A stretch of 64,000 nucleotides of DNA from Prevotella sp. UBA1705 (GTDB lineage Bacteria > Bacteroidota > Bacteroidia > Bacteroidales > Bacteroidaceae): NCBI GenBank assembly GCA_002317385.1, contig DCJH01000001.1, positions 4,849-68,848 of the forward strand. The letters are read 5' to 3'. Under the pieces are notes generated by a model. It was given only the letters and a program-made list of their open reading frames with translations, was not told the origin of the DNA and ran no database searches. Positions 16,660 to 25,527 of the stretch are shown here, piece after piece. A program made the translations under genes and the position numbers. Within the stretch, counting starts at the first letter, position 1, and each line of letters opens with the position of its first letter.

Positions 16660-16776
16660 ATGCTCACCATCATTTTCACGGGTACTCTATCTGGGGAATC
16701 CGCAGGTTGATGGGCGGATTCTCTGTGGAATCAACGTGGGACGGAGGGCTCCGGGAAATCTGTTTAATCTGTTGTT

Positions 16777-16812
16777 AAAAAAGAAGGGGCCGGAGGGATG
16801 AGCCCTCCAGCC
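16777..16812 (-). terminator. Terminator of the small secreted protein gene
   Basis: On the minus strand, a GGC-(1)-GGAGGG stem pairs across a 5-nt loop (16788-16812) and is followed by CTTCTTTTTTAAC. It is 21 bp past the stop at 16833. Confidence 0.75.
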
Positions 16813-16832
16813 ATGGATGATAGCATTGTCTG

Positions 16833-17279
16833 CTACGGCAGCGTAGGCTGCTTGGTGAAGATGAGGGTTTTGGGGAGCTTCACCCACTTGCGATTACGGG
16901 CAATCTTGATGGTGCTGCCGGAGCCCTGGGTGAGGCGGAAGGTGCCGTCGGGAAGGAGCGTGAGGGTGGCTTCGAGATCCTCGCTGCCATAGTCGTTGAT
17001 GACCTGAAGCATGACCTGTGTGGCACTCGACACCTCGACCGAGGTAAAGAGCCACTTGCGACCATCCTGATTGTCGCCGAGGAAGCCCGGCAACTCGCCG
17101 TAGAGTTCCTGGCCGGGCACGGTGATGTCGCTCCGGTAGGCGTTCAGACGGATGTAGACGTTGTATTCCTTATTGTTATATAGACCCCGGAAGGTGGTGG
17201 TGTCGGTGCAGGAAACCTGCTGGGCGAAGGCCATGGTGGTCATCAGCAGCCCCAAGAGGGCCATTATAATTTTTCTCAT
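16833..17279 (-). CDS. Small secreted protein, function unknown
   Basis: A 148-residue protein with a clear signal peptide (MRKIIMALLGLLMTTMAFAQ, cleavage after AFA). The mature part is mostly short beta strands (YNVYIRLNAYRSDITV, KWLFTSVEVSSATQVML, EATLTLLPDGTFRL). No known domain is recognised. A TAACTTTG -7 motif at 17308-17301 lies 22 bp upstream of the start and a good terminator follows, so it is a single-gene unit. Confidence 0.65.
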   Translation of the reverse strand: MRKIIMALLGLLMTTMAFAQQVSCTDTTTFRGLYNNKEYNVYIRLNAYRSDITVPGQELYGELPGFLGDNQDGRKWLFTSVEVSSATQVMLQVINDYGSEDLEATLTLLPDGTFRLTQGSGSTIKIARNRKWVKLPKTLIFTKQPTLP

Positions 17280-17359
17280 GCTCTAACTGATTGAATGTTG
17301 CAAAGTTAATGGTTTATGTCAAGAAGACGCGTAATTTAACTAAAATATATCACATAAAA

Positions 17360-17390
17360 TTTGGATTTAATATTAATTATATTACCTTTG
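17360..17390 (+). promoter_or_regulatory. Promoter of the glycogen operon
   Basis: TTTG (17360-17363), a 19-bp gap and TACCTTTG (17383-17390), with the start codon 22 bp further on. Confidence 0.75.
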
Positions 17391-17412
17391 CAACCAAAGA
17401 TTAGTTTTAAGT

Positions 17413-19077
17413 ATGACAGGACGAATGCTATTTCCCGACTACATTTTTGAGTCGAGTTGGGAAGTTTGCAATAAGGTTGGAGGAATATATGCGGTGTTGT
17501 CTACCCGGGCTAAGACCTTGCAGGACAGGATTAAAGATAGGATTATCTTCATCGGCCCGGACTGTTGGCAACAGCAAGCGTGTAAATATTTGATAGAAGA
17601 CGCTGCCCTTTTTGCCGACTGGAAGTTGCGGGCAGCCGAAGAAGGACTGAACCTCAGGATTGGCCGATGGGACATTCCGGGGCAGCCTATCGCCATTTTG
17701 GTGGACTTCGCGCCATTTTTTGCGAAGAAAGCCGAGCTCTATACCGATTTGTGGAACGACTATCAGGTGGACAGCCTGCACGCCTACGGCGACTACGATG
17801 AGGCGTCGATGTTCTCGTATGCGGCTGCACGCGTGGTGGAGAGCTTCTATCGCTTCTACCTCGACGCCGGGAAGCGCGTGGTGTATCACGGCAATGAGTG
17901 GATGACGGGCCTCGGACTGCTCTACATCCAGAAGCATGTGCCAGAGATTGCCACCGTCTTTACGACCCACGCCACGAGCATCGGCCGCAGCATCGCGGGC
18001 AACAACAAACCGCTATACGACTATCTCTTTGCCTACAACGGCGACCAGATGGCCGGCGAACTCAACATGGAGAGCAAGCATTCGATAGAGAAACAGACGG
18101 CCCACCACGTGGATTGTTTCACCACCGTGAGCGACATCACGGCGCGCGAATGTGCCGAACTGCTGGACAAGCCCTGCGACGTGGTGCTGCCCAACGGTTT
18201 TGAAGACAACTTCGTGGCTAAGGGAGCCGCCTTCACGGCCAAGCGCTGCAAGGCCCGTCAGCGCCTGCTGGGCGTGGCCAATGCGCTGCTCGGCACCCAG
18301 CTGGGCGACGACACGCTGCTCGTGGCCACCAGCGGTCGCTACGAATTCCGCAACAAAGGTATCGACGTGTTTATCGAAGCCATGAACCGACTGAACCACG
18401 ACGACCGGCTCTGCCGCCCCGTGGTGGCCTTCATCGAGGTGCCGGGATGGGTGGGCGACGCCCGCCAGGACCTGCAGGAGCGGTTGGCTTCGGGCCAGAC
18501 CTATGCCGAGCCGCTGGCCCAGCCCATGGTGACCCACTGGCTGCACAATGCCGGCGACGACCGTGTGATGGGCATGATGAACTGGCTCGACATGCGCAAT
18601 CGGCCCGAAGACCATGTGAAGGTGATCTTCGTGCCCTGCTATCTCACCGGCGACGACGGCATCATCAACATGCCTTACTACGATGTGATACCCGGCAACG
18701 ACCTCTCGGTCTATCCGTCATACTATGAGCCGTGGGGCTACACCCCGCTCGAATCGGTGGCCTTCAAGGTGCCCGCCATCACCACAGACCTGGCCGGTTT
18801 CGGCCTCTGGGTGAACAAGGAGCTGGGCCACGAGGGCGAGATTGCAGATGGCGTGAAGGTGATTCGCCGCACGGATTACAACTATGCCGAGGTGGCCGAC
18901 GCCATCAGAGACACCGTGGTGGAGTATGCCTCGATGGACGAGAAGGCCACGGCAAAGGCGCGCGAGAAGGCTTTCCGCTTGTCGAAGAAAGCCCTGTGGC
19001 AGCATTTCATCACATATTATGAGCAGGCCTACGACGTTGCCCTGCGCAAGGCCGAAGTGAGGAAGAATGAGAATTAA
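17413..19077 (+). CDS. GT3-family glycogen synthase (eukaryote-like)
   Basis: A 554-residue cytoplasmic glycosyltransferase. The N-terminal FESSWEVCNKVGGIYAVL and the C-terminal SYYEPWGYTPLESV plus ITTDLAGFG match the yeast/animal glycogen synthase family GT3 and not the bacterial GlgA family GT5. The second of the two Glu that GT3 enzymes use lies in the YYEPWGYTP loop. It adds glucose from a nucleotide sugar (probably UDP-glucose) to alpha-1,4-glucan. It forms an operon with the glycogen phosphorylase gene 28 bp downstream. The Bacteroidetes habit of using a GT3-like enzyme for storage glycogen fits. The N-terminus is well defined by the promoter and family alignment. Confidence 0.88.
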   Translation: MTGRMLFPDYIFESSWEVCNKVGGIYAVLSTRAKTLQDRIKDRIIFIGPDCWQQQACKYLIEDAALFADWKLRAAEEGLNLRIGRWDIPGQPIAILVDFAPFFAKKAELYTDLWNDYQVDSLHAYGDYDEASMFSYAAARVVESFYRFYLDAGKRVVYHGNEWMTGLGLLYIQKHVPEIATVFTTHATSIGRSIAGNNKPLYDYLFAYNGDQMAGELNMESKHSIEKQTAHHVDCFTTVSDITARECAELLDKPCDVVLPNGFEDNFVAKGAAFTAKRCKARQRLLGVANALLGTQLGDDTLLVATSGRYEFRNKGIDVFIEAMNRLNHDDRLCRPVVAFIEVPGWVGDARQDLQERLASGQTYAEPLAQPMVTHWLHNAGDDRVMGMMNWLDMRNRPEDHVKVIFVPCYLTGDDGIINMPYYDVIPGNDLSVYPSYYEPWGYTPLESVAFKVPAITTDLAGFGLWVNKELGHEGEIADGVKVIRRTDYNYAEVADAIRDTVVEYASMDEKATAKAREKAFRLSKKALWQHFITYYEQAYDVALRKAEVRKNEN

Positions 19078-19105
19078 AAACCTAAAATAAAATTATTAAG
19101 TAGTT

Positions 19106-21667
19106 ATGAAAATTAAAGCAGATTATAGTGAAGCTCCGAAATGGAAGGAACTGTCGGTAAAGTCACGCCTTCCGGAGCAGCTGAATTGTCTGGACGAAAT
19201 CGCCCACAACCTCTGGTGGGCCTGGAGTTTCAACGCCCGTAACCTGTTTAAGAGTCTCGACGAACAGCTCTACGAGGAGGTGGGCTACAACCCTGTGCTG
19301 CTTCTGGAACGTCTTGGCTATGACCGCAAGGAGGCCATCGTGAAGGATAAGGCCCTGATGAAGAAGGTGAAGGACGTGTATGCAGAGTTCCGCGCCTATA
19401 TGGATGAGAAGCCCAACGAGAAGCGTCCGTCGGTGGCCTATTTCTCGATGGAGTATGGTTTGAACCAGGTGCTGAAGATCTACTCTGGCGGTCTGGGTAT
19501 GCTTGCCGGCGATTACCTCAAGGAAGCCTCCGACTCCAACGTCGACCTGTGTGCCGTGGGATTCCTCTATCGCTATGGATACTTCACGCAGACCCTCTCG
19601 ATGGACGGCCAGCAGATTGCCCAGTATGATGCTCAGAACTTCAACTCGCTGCCCATTGAGCGTGTGCTCGACGAGAATGGCAACCAGGTTGTGGTAGACG
19701 TTCCCTATATGAACTACCAGGTTCACGCCCTCGTATGGTGTGCCAATGTGGGTCGAATCAAACTGTATCTGCTCGATACCGACAACGATATGAACTCCGA
19801 GTTCGACAAGCCCATCACCCACTCTCTCTACGGTGGCGACTGGGAGAACCGCCTGAAGCAGGAGATTCTGCTGGGTATCGGTGGTATCCTCACACTGAAG
19901 AAGCTCGGCATCAAGAAGGATATCTACCACTGCAACGAGGGTCATGCTGCCCTCTGCAACCTGCAGCGCCTGTGCGATTACATCGACGAGGGCCTGACGT
20001 TCAACCAGGCCATGGAGCTCGTGCGCGCCTCTTCGCTCTATACCGTACATACTCCTGTGCCTGCCGGTCACGACTATTTCGACGAGGCTCTCTTCGGCAA
20101 GTATATGGGCAATTACCCTGCCCGTCTGGGCATCTCCTGGGATGAGTTCATCGGCATGGGCCGTCAGAACCCCGCCGACCACGGAGAGCGCTTCTGCATG
20201 AGCACCTTCGCCTGCAACACTTGCCAGGAGGTAAACGGTGTAAGTAAGCTCCACGGCTGGGTGAGCCAGAAGATGTTTGCCCCCATCTGGTCGGGCTATT
20301 TTCCCGAAGAGAACCATGTGGGCTACGTGACCAACGGCGTACACTTCCCCACCTGGACTGCCAACGAATGGCGTAAGGTGTATGACAAGTATTTCGATGC
20401 GTCGTTCCTGGGCGACCAGAGCAACGAGAGCATCTGGCATGCTATATATAATGTACCCGACGATGAGATCTGGAGCACCCGCCTCGCACTGAAGAAGAAG
20501 CTCGTAGACTATATCCGCGAGAAGTTCACCCAGTCGTGGCTGCGCAACCAGGGCGACCCCGCCCGTGTGGTTTCGCTGCTGGGCCGCATCAACCCCAACG
20601 CGCTGATGATTGGTTTCTGCCGTCGATTTGCCACCTACAAGCGTGCGCATCTGCTGTTCACCGACCTGGCTCGTCTCGACAAGATCGTGAACAATCCCGA
20701 GTGCCCCGTTATCTTCTTGTTCTCAGGCAAGGCCCACCCCGCCGACGGTGCCGGCCAGGGTCTTATCAAGAGAATCTACGAAATCAGTCAGCGTCCGGAG
20801 TTCCTCGGCAAGATTATCTTCCTTGAGGACTACGACATGCAGCTTGCCCGCCGCCTCGTGTCGGGTGTAGACATCTGGATGAACACCCCGACCCGTCCGC
20901 TCGAAGCATCGGGTACGTCGGGCGAGAAGGCCGAGATGAACGGTGTGGTAAATCTCTCCGTGCTCGACGGATGGTGGGTTGAGGGCTACCGCAAGGATGC
21001 CGGATGGGCACTTCCGCAGGAGCGCACCTACGACAACCAGAGCTATCAAGACCAGCTCGACGCCGCTACCATCTACTCGCTGCTGGAGAACGAGATCATC
21101 CCGCTCTACTATGCACGCAACAAGAAGGGCTTCAGCGAGAACTGGATCAAGGTCATCAAGAACTCTATCGCTACCATTGCGCCTCACTATACCATGAAGC
21201 GACAGCTGGATGATTACTACGATAAGTTCTACATCAAGGAGGCTGCCCGCTTCAAGAAGCTCGCTGCCGGCAACAACAAACTGGCTAAGGACATCGCCCT
21301 CTGGAAGGAAACGGTGGCCGAGCGCTGGGATGCCATCCGCGTGGTAAGCAAGGATACGAGTCTCTTCGACAATGGCGGCGAGACGGGAGTAACCTATACT
21401 TTGAAGTACGTGATCGACGAACAGGGTCTCGACGACGCTGTGGGGCTGGAGCTCGTGGTGCTCAAGCCCGAGACCGATCCGTCGGATTACAAGGTGTTCA
21501 AGGTGCACGAGTTCAAGCAGGTGGGCCACGAGGGCAACAACTATACGTTCGAATTGACCGTAGAGCCCGACAATGCCGGCTCGTTCCGCAGCTGTGTGCG
21601 CATGTTCCCCAAGAACAAGGAACTGCCCCATCGTCAGGACTTCTGCTACGTGAAGTGGCTCGACTAA
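19106..21667 (+). CDS. glgP: Alpha-glucan (glycogen/maltodextrin) phosphorylase, GT35
   Basis: An 853-residue cytoplasmic enzyme of the short alpha-glucan phosphorylase type. It has an N-terminal extension (CLDEIAHNLWWAWSFNA), then VAYFSMEYGLNQVLKIYSGGLGMLAGDYLKEASD in separate stretches, HCNEGHAAL, FATYKRAHL and the pyridoxal phosphate site EASGTSGEKAEMNG with its Lys. It releases glucose-1-phosphate from alpha-1,4-glucan with phosphate. The C-terminal 110 residues (from about 745) form an added beta-rich domain seen in this subfamily. It is co-transcribed with the GT3 synthase, pairing synthesis with breakdown. A strong terminator follows 28 bp after the stop. Confidence 0.92.
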   Translation: MKIKADYSEAPKWKELSVKSRLPEQLNCLDEIAHNLWWAWSFNARNLFKSLDEQLYEEVGYNPVLLLERLGYDRKEAIVKDKALMKKVKDVYAEFRAYMDEKPNEKRPSVAYFSMEYGLNQVLKIYSGGLGMLAGDYLKEASDSNVDLCAVGFLYRYGYFTQTLSMDGQQIAQYDAQNFNSLPIERVLDENGNQVVVDVPYMNYQVHALVWCANVGRIKLYLLDTDNDMNSEFDKPITHSLYGGDWENRLKQEILLGIGGILTLKKLGIKKDIYHCNEGHAALCNLQRLCDYIDEGLTFNQAMELVRASSLYTVHTPVPAGHDYFDEALFGKYMGNYPARLGISWDEFIGMGRQNPADHGERFCMSTFACNTCQEVNGVSKLHGWVSQKMFAPIWSGYFPEENHVGYVTNGVHFPTWTANEWRKVYDKYFDASFLGDQSNESIWHAIYNVPDDEIWSTRLALKKKLVDYIREKFTQSWLRNQGDPARVVSLLGRINPNALMIGFCRRFATYKRAHLLFTDLARLDKIVNNPECPVIFLFSGKAHPADGAGQGLIKRIYEISQRPEFLGKIIFLEDYDMQLARRLVSGVDIWMNTPTRPLEASGTSGEKAEMNGVVNLSVLDGWWVEGYRKDAGWALPQERTYDNQSYQDQLDAATIYSLLENEIIPLYYARNKKGFSENWIKVIKNSIATIAPHYTMKRQLDDYYDKFYIKEAARFKKLAAGNNKLAKDIALWKETVAERWDAIRVVSKDTSLFDNGGETGVTYTLKYVIDEQGLDDAVGLELVVLKPETDPSDYKVFKVHEFKQVGHEGNNYTFELTVEPDNAGSFRSCVRMFPKNKELPHRQDFCYVKWLD

Positions 21668-21695
21668 TTGGTCGATACCTCGATATCTATATCTT

Positions 21696-21736
21696 CGGGC
21701 GCTTGCATCCAGCTGGGTGCAGGTGCTCGTTTTTTT
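21696..21736 (+). terminator. Terminator of the glycogen operon
   Basis: A 15-bp stem (21696-21710 with 21715-21729, several G-U pairs) with an AGCT loop is followed by seven T residues. Confidence 0.9.
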
Positions 21737-21747
21737 GTCGCCGATAA

Positions 21748-21779
21748 TTTGGCGGCATAGGTTTTGTTTCGTATATTTG
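21748..21779 (+). promoter_or_regulatory. Promoter of the mazG / rhodanese unit
   Basis: TTTG (21748-21751), a 20-bp gap and TATATTTG (21772-21779), 23 bp before the mazG start. Confidence 0.8.
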
Positions 21780-21802
21780 TGGCATATTAGATTTTTTCTG
21801 CT

Positions 21803-22129
21803 ATGGAAATGAACGAGTATCAGGAAAAAGCCATGTCTACGGCCATCTATCCGCAGGCCATGCGCATTGTCTATCCGGCCCTCGGACTGGCTGGAGAGAC
21901 CGGTGAGGTGGCCGATAAGGTGAAGAAAGAGGTGCGCGACCGTGCCGCCGCGTTCTCCCCCGAGTCGCGGGTGGAGATAGCCAAAGAGCTTGGCGACGTG
22001 ATGTGGTATATCGCAGCGATGGCCCGTGACCTGGGCTTCTCGCTCGAAGAGATAGCCCGGATGAACATCGACAAGGTGAATTCGCGGAAAAACCGCCATC
22101 AGATTCATGGAGAAGGAGACAACAGATGA
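21803..22129 (+). CDS. MazG-like nucleotide pyrophosphohydrolase
   Basis: A 108-residue all-alpha NTP pyrophosphatase. The metal-binding pattern E-x-x-E ... E-x-x-D is present as GLAGETGEVADKVKK (about 30-44) and IAKELGDVMWYIAAM (about 59-73). These enzymes hydrolyse non-canonical or excess NTPs to NMP and pyrophosphate. The single-domain form is half the length of E. coli MazG and resembles phage and Bacteroidetes versions. The stop overlaps the next start by 4 nt (ATGA), so translation is probably coupled to the rhodanese gene. Confidence 0.85.
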   Translation: MEMNEYQEKAMSTAIYPQAMRIVYPALGLAGETGEVADKVKKEVRDRAAAFSPESRVEIAKELGDVMWYIAAMARDLGFSLEEIARMNIDKVNSRKNRHQIHGEGDNR

Positions 22130-22512
22130 AAAAATATATGGTATCAATACTTGCAGCGCTGGGCCTCGGAATGAGTTCCTGCGCACAGAATGAGAACATC
22201 ACGTCGGTAGGTGCCGACCAGTTTGAACAGTCGATTGTGGCCGACTCGGTGCAGTTGGTAGACGTGCGTACGCCCGAGGAGTATGCCGACGGACATATTG
22301 CCTACGCCGTGAACAACGACGTGCAGCAGTCCGGATTCAAGGACAAGGCCCTGCAGACACTGAAGAAAGACAAACCCGCCTATGTCTACTGCCGCAGCGG
22401 CAAACGCTCGATGATGGCCGCAAATATCCTGGCTGAAGCCGGATTCAAGGTGGTGAACCTGCGCGGGGGTATCATGGAGTGGGCCGATTCGGGCAAGCCC
22501 ATCAACCGATAG
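22126..22512 (+). CDS. Rhodanese-domain lipoprotein
   Basis: A 128-residue protein with a lipoprotein signal (GMSSC, Cys 19) and one rhodanese domain: VQLVDVRTPEEYADGHIAYA, then YVYCRSGKRSMMAANIL with the active-site Cys in the CRSGKR loop, ending LRGGIMEWADSGKP. Single-domain rhodaneses move sulfur or handle thiols; here the site would be in the periplasm. It overlaps mazG by 4 nt. The link between the two functions is unclear. Confidence 0.85.
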   Translation: MKKYMVSILAALGLGMSSCAQNENITSVGADQFEQSIVADSVQLVDVRTPEEYADGHIAYAVNNDVQQSGFKDKALQTLKKDKPAYVYCRSGKRSMMAANILAEAGFKVVNLRGGIMEWADSGKPINR

Positions 22513-22595
22513 CGGTGTCGTAGGCCCATATGGTCGCACCCCAGCGGGCGACTGTCACCACCTATATATAATAAGGTGAAGCAACCATCGAAACA

Positions 22596-23783
22596 ATGAA
22601 TTATCATCACCATGGAAAGGCAAGGCTCGGGAAGTCCTTGCCTCTCTTGTTTCTGGTCTGGCTGTGCGCACTCGGCGCCTCGGGCCAGACGCGTTCTGAG
22701 CATGAGTTCTACATGGACATCCCGGTCTATGTAGACTCCATCCAGCAGTCGCTGACCTATCCGTTGGCCTGGCGCAACTACCCCGTGCGCGACCTTTCGG
22801 TATGGCGCAAGGCGGCGAGGTCCAAGATTTGGGAACTCATGGGACCCCTCCCGCCGCGCAGTTATGGCTTCGATATGCAGGTCGAGGCCCGCGAGCGGCG
22901 ACAGGGCTACGACGCCATGCGCATCTCAGTACAGCTCACTCGCTGGTACAGGGTGAAGGGATACCTGCTCGTGCCGCATGGCAAGGGCCGGCTTCCGGCC
23001 GTGAATCTGCTCCACGACCACGGCGCACACCTCTTTATCGGCAAGGAGAAGATGATTCGACCGTTTGCCACAGACACTGCTGTCATCAACGATGCCGACC
23101 GCTGGGCGGCCCTGCTCTATGAGGGGCAGTATATGGGCGACTATCTGGCTCGCCACGGATTCGTGGTGCTTTCGATGGACGCGCCGCTGTGGGGCGACCG
23201 CGGACGGCAGGAGGGGGTGGACCGGAAGAAATACGATATCATTGCCGGCAATATGATGATGCTGGGACGAAGCCTCTGTGCGCAGATGCACTGGGACGAC
23301 GTGCTCAGTACCGACTTCCTGGCCTCACTGCCCAACGTCGACTCCACACGCATCGCGGCGGTAGGCTGTTCGATGGGGGCCTATCGGGCATGGATGCTCG
23401 CGGCCCTCAGCGACAGGGTGAAATCCACTGCCGCCGTGTGCTGGATGACCACCACTGAGGCGCAGCTTTCCACCCGCTACGGACGCCGGGAGAACGGCGG
23501 ATTTGCCAATTGCATCCCGGGCTTGCGCAACTATATGGACTACCCCGACATAGCCTCTCTATCGGCTCCGCGCCCTATGCTGCTCATCAATGGCACGCGC
23601 GACAAGCTATTTCCAGTGCCCGGTGTCGAGGCTTCATTCCGTTTGATGCACGGCGTATGGACTGATGCGGGAGTGCCCGAGGCCTTGGAGACTCGCCTGT
23701 TGGACCAGCCGCATGAGTGCAACAAGATGGATCAGCAACTCGTGCTCAATTTCCTGCAGCGCACGATAGGTGGGCAACCGTAG
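22596..23783 (+). CDS. Secreted alpha/beta hydrolase (dienelactone hydrolase / acetyl-esterase-like)
   Basis: A 395-residue exported protein; the signal ends LGASGQ near residue 30. The hydrolase fold is clear: VNLLHDHGAH (oxyanion region), FVVLSMDAPLWGDR, the nucleophile elbow GCSMGAYRAW (Ser about residue 258), the acid region MLLINGTRDKLFPVPG and the His in LDQPHECNKM. The N-terminal part (WRKAARSKIWELMGPLPPRS) is typical of the large Bacteroidetes Abhydrolase_7/AXE1-like proteins. The substrate is unknown; a sugar ester such as acetylated pectin or xylan is possible but it is not next to a glycan locus. It starts 83 bp after the rhodanese gene. Confidence 0.75.
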   Translation: MNYHHHGKARLGKSLPLLFLVWLCALGASGQTRSEHEFYMDIPVYVDSIQQSLTYPLAWRNYPVRDLSVWRKAARSKIWELMGPLPPRSYGFDMQVEARERRQGYDAMRISVQLTRWYRVKGYLLVPHGKGRLPAVNLLHDHGAHLFIGKEKMIRPFATDTAVINDADRWAALLYEGQYMGDYLARHGFVVLSMDAPLWGDRGRQEGVDRKKYDIIAGNMMMLGRSLCAQMHWDDVLSTDFLASLPNVDSTRIAAVGCSMGAYRAWMLAALSDRVKSTAAVCWMTTTEAQLSTRYGRRENGGFANCIPGLRNYMDYPDIASLSAPRPMLLINGTRDKLFPVPGVEASFRLMHGVWTDAGVPEALETRLLDQPHECNKMDQQLVLNFLQRTIGGQP

Positions 23784-24009
23784 CACATTACTGTTTTGTT
23801 GAAATAACAGAGCATAGAAATGCCTTTTTGTCAGTATTTAATTCCTCTTTTGATGGCTATTCTGCCAAACTGTCTGCAATATTAAACCTCATTAACTTTC
23901 AGATGCAAGGGCACGGAAGTTGTATCTTACTTCAGTGGAAACCGGAACCTCGCCGAAAGGCAGGAAAGGGTTACAAACATTTGAAAGTCAAACAATTAAA
24001 AATAAAATT

Positions 24010-24016
24010 AGGAGGT
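24010..24016 (+). promoter_or_regulatory. Strong Shine-Dalgarno of the hsp20 gene
   Basis: AGGAGGT ends 4 nt before the ATG at 24021. Perfect Shine-Dalgarno sequences are rare in this phylum and in this window, so this gene is set up for strong translation and its start is fixed. The upstream region (23784-24009) has only a weak -7 like TAACTTTC at about 23897. Confidence 0.7.
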
Positions 24017-24020
24017 AAAA

Positions 24021-24452
24021 ATGATGTTGTTTCCAGTATTACGTTCAGCAAACAATTGGTTAGACAATTCGTTTAACGATTTCTTCAACGATGGTTGGAT
24101 GGCTAAGGCCCGTGCCACGGCTCCTTCTATCAATGTCAAAGAAAATGAGCACGAATATCAAGTAGAGGTTGCTGCCCCTGGCATGACCAAGGATGACTTC
24201 AGCCTGAACATCAGCGACGAGGGGTGCCTGGTGATTAAAATGGAGCACAAGAACGAGCAGAAGGAGGAAAACAAGGAGGAACACTATCTGCGTCGGGAGT
24301 TCTCTTACACCAGCTACCAGCAGGCTTTGGCTCTGCCCAACGATGTGGAGGTGGAGAAAATTGAGGCTAAAGTGGAAGACGGAGTGCTGCATGTGGTGCT
24401 TCCCCGCAAGGCCGAAGAGCAGAAAACCCAGCGCAAGATTGAAGTAGCTTAA
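24021..24452 (+). CDS. Hsp20 / alpha-crystallin small heat-shock protein
   Basis: A 143-residue cytoplasmic chaperone. The N-terminal arm (LFPVLRSANNWLDNSFNDFF) precedes an alpha-crystallin domain of about 38-130 (INVKENEHEYQVEVAAPGM, LVIKMEHK, YLRREFSYTSYQQALALP, VEDGVLHVVLPRK). It binds unfolding proteins without ATP. A run of charged KNEQKEENKEEH lies in the middle loop. A consensus Shine-Dalgarno suggests high expression. It is a single gene after a 237-bp gap. Confidence 0.93.
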   Translation: MMLFPVLRSANNWLDNSFNDFFNDGWMAKARATAPSINVKENEHEYQVEVAAPGMTKDDFSLNISDEGCLVIKMEHKNEQKEENKEEHYLRREFSYTSYQQALALPNDVEVEKIEAKVEDGVLHVVLPRKAEEQKTQRKIEVA

Positions 24453-24537
24453 CGCTTCGCGCATCAGAATTCATGGGGCGACCGCCAGTCCGGCCGCCCT
24501 TTTTGGTATATTTATCCCACAGAAAGGAACAATAACT

Positions 24538-25341
24538 ATGCAACAAGACCACTCACCCCAGCGCATGCCAGCCATCTTTGTGGGCCATGGCAGTCCGATG
24601 CTGGCGCTCGAAGACAGTAGCGTGACACGCACGTTAGCCCAAATGGGACGACAAATTCTCGACAAGTTTGGCAAGCCGAAGGCCATCCTCATGGTGTCGG
24701 CCCATTGGTATAAGGCCGCGAACCTCATCCAGAAGTCGCCGCATCCCAAGCAGGTGTTCGACATGTACGGTTTCCCGCGAGAGCTCTACGAGGTGAAATA
24801 TGAGCCGGAGGGCTGCGACGAACTCAGTGATGCCGTGCTGGCGATGCAGGCTCTTGACGCCAAGATAGACAACACCTGGGGCATAGACCACGGCACGTGG
24901 ACGCCGCTCATCCACCTGTTTCCCGATGCCGATATCCCCATTGTGCAGTTGTCGGTCAACGGTGTGATTGGGCCGAAGCAGTGCTACGAGATCGGCAAGC
25001 AGTTGTCCCAATTGCGCGACCAAGGATTCCTAATCATGGGATCGGGCAATGTGGTACACAACCTGAGGGAGGTGGAATGGGAAAATGCCCATGGAACGCC
25101 CCAGGCCGAGGCATTCAACGATTTTATCGTGCAGGCCGTGGAGCGTCGCGACGACGAGGCGGTAGTGAACTTTGCGCAGCATCCTCTCGGACGCTATGCG
25201 GTGCCCACACCCGATCATTTCCTACCCCTGCTCTATATCCTCGGCGCCTCCGAGGGCGAAAAGCCCACTATATATAATAAGGTGTGCAACCTCGGAACCA
25301 TGGCGATGACGAGCTTTGTGTTTCAGGGGGAGGAGTTTTGA
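24538..25341 (+). CDS. ygiD: Extradiol dioxygenase family protein, YgiD-like (LigB domain)
   Basis: A 267-residue cytoplasmic protein of the 4,5-DOPA dioxygenase extradiol / YgiD family. The metal-ligand regions are seen: FVGHGSPMLALED (first His, about residue 17), VSAHWYKAA (second His), GIDHGTWTPL (third) and HPLGRYAVPTPDHFLPL (fourth). LigB-type enzymes open catechol rings with a non-haem metal; the physiological role of YgiD in gut anaerobes is not clear. It is convergent with hppA, with a long inverted repeat between them. Confidence 0.9.
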   Translation: MQQDHSPQRMPAIFVGHGSPMLALEDSSVTRTLAQMGRQILDKFGKPKAILMVSAHWYKAANLIQKSPHPKQVFDMYGFPRELYEVKYEPEGCDELSDAVLAMQALDAKIDNTWGIDHGTWTPLIHLFPDADIPIVQLSVNGVIGPKQCYEIGKQLSQLRDQGFLIMGSGNVVHNLREVEWENAHGTPQAEAFNDFIVQAVERRDDEAVVNFAQHPLGRYAVPTPDHFLPLLYILGASEGEKPTIYNKVCNLGTMAMTSFVFQGEEF

Positions 25342-25366
25342 TGGGGAGTTAAGGAGTTTTTGATGG

Positions 25367-25475
25367 GGAGTTAAGGAGTTAAGAAGTTAAGGAGTTAAGA
25401 CATTTGTCCATACGATAGTTTGACCATCGCACAAGCATTTGTCTTAACTCCTTAACTTCTTAACTCCTTAACTCC
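25367..25475. repeat. Perfect 36-bp inverted repeat made of GGAGTTAA/GAAGTTAA units
   Basis: The arms at 25367-25402 and 25440-25475 are perfectly complementary over 36 bp, with a 37-nt loop. Each arm is itself built from three GGAGTTAA and one GAAGTTAA unit. Degenerate partial copies flank it at 25330-25366 and 25501-25520. It sits between the convergent ygiD and hppA genes and may act as a two-way terminator. Confidence 0.85.
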
Positions 25476-25527
25476 TCAAAGATAATCCCTTATCTTCTGA
25501 AGGTTAACTTCTTAACTCCTCAAATTT

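Noticed and set aside
22562..22578. CTATATATAATAAGGTG shared with 25268-25284 as a regulatory repeat
   Set aside because: The second copy lies inside the ygiD-like coding sequence as ordinary codons, so a chance match is more likely.
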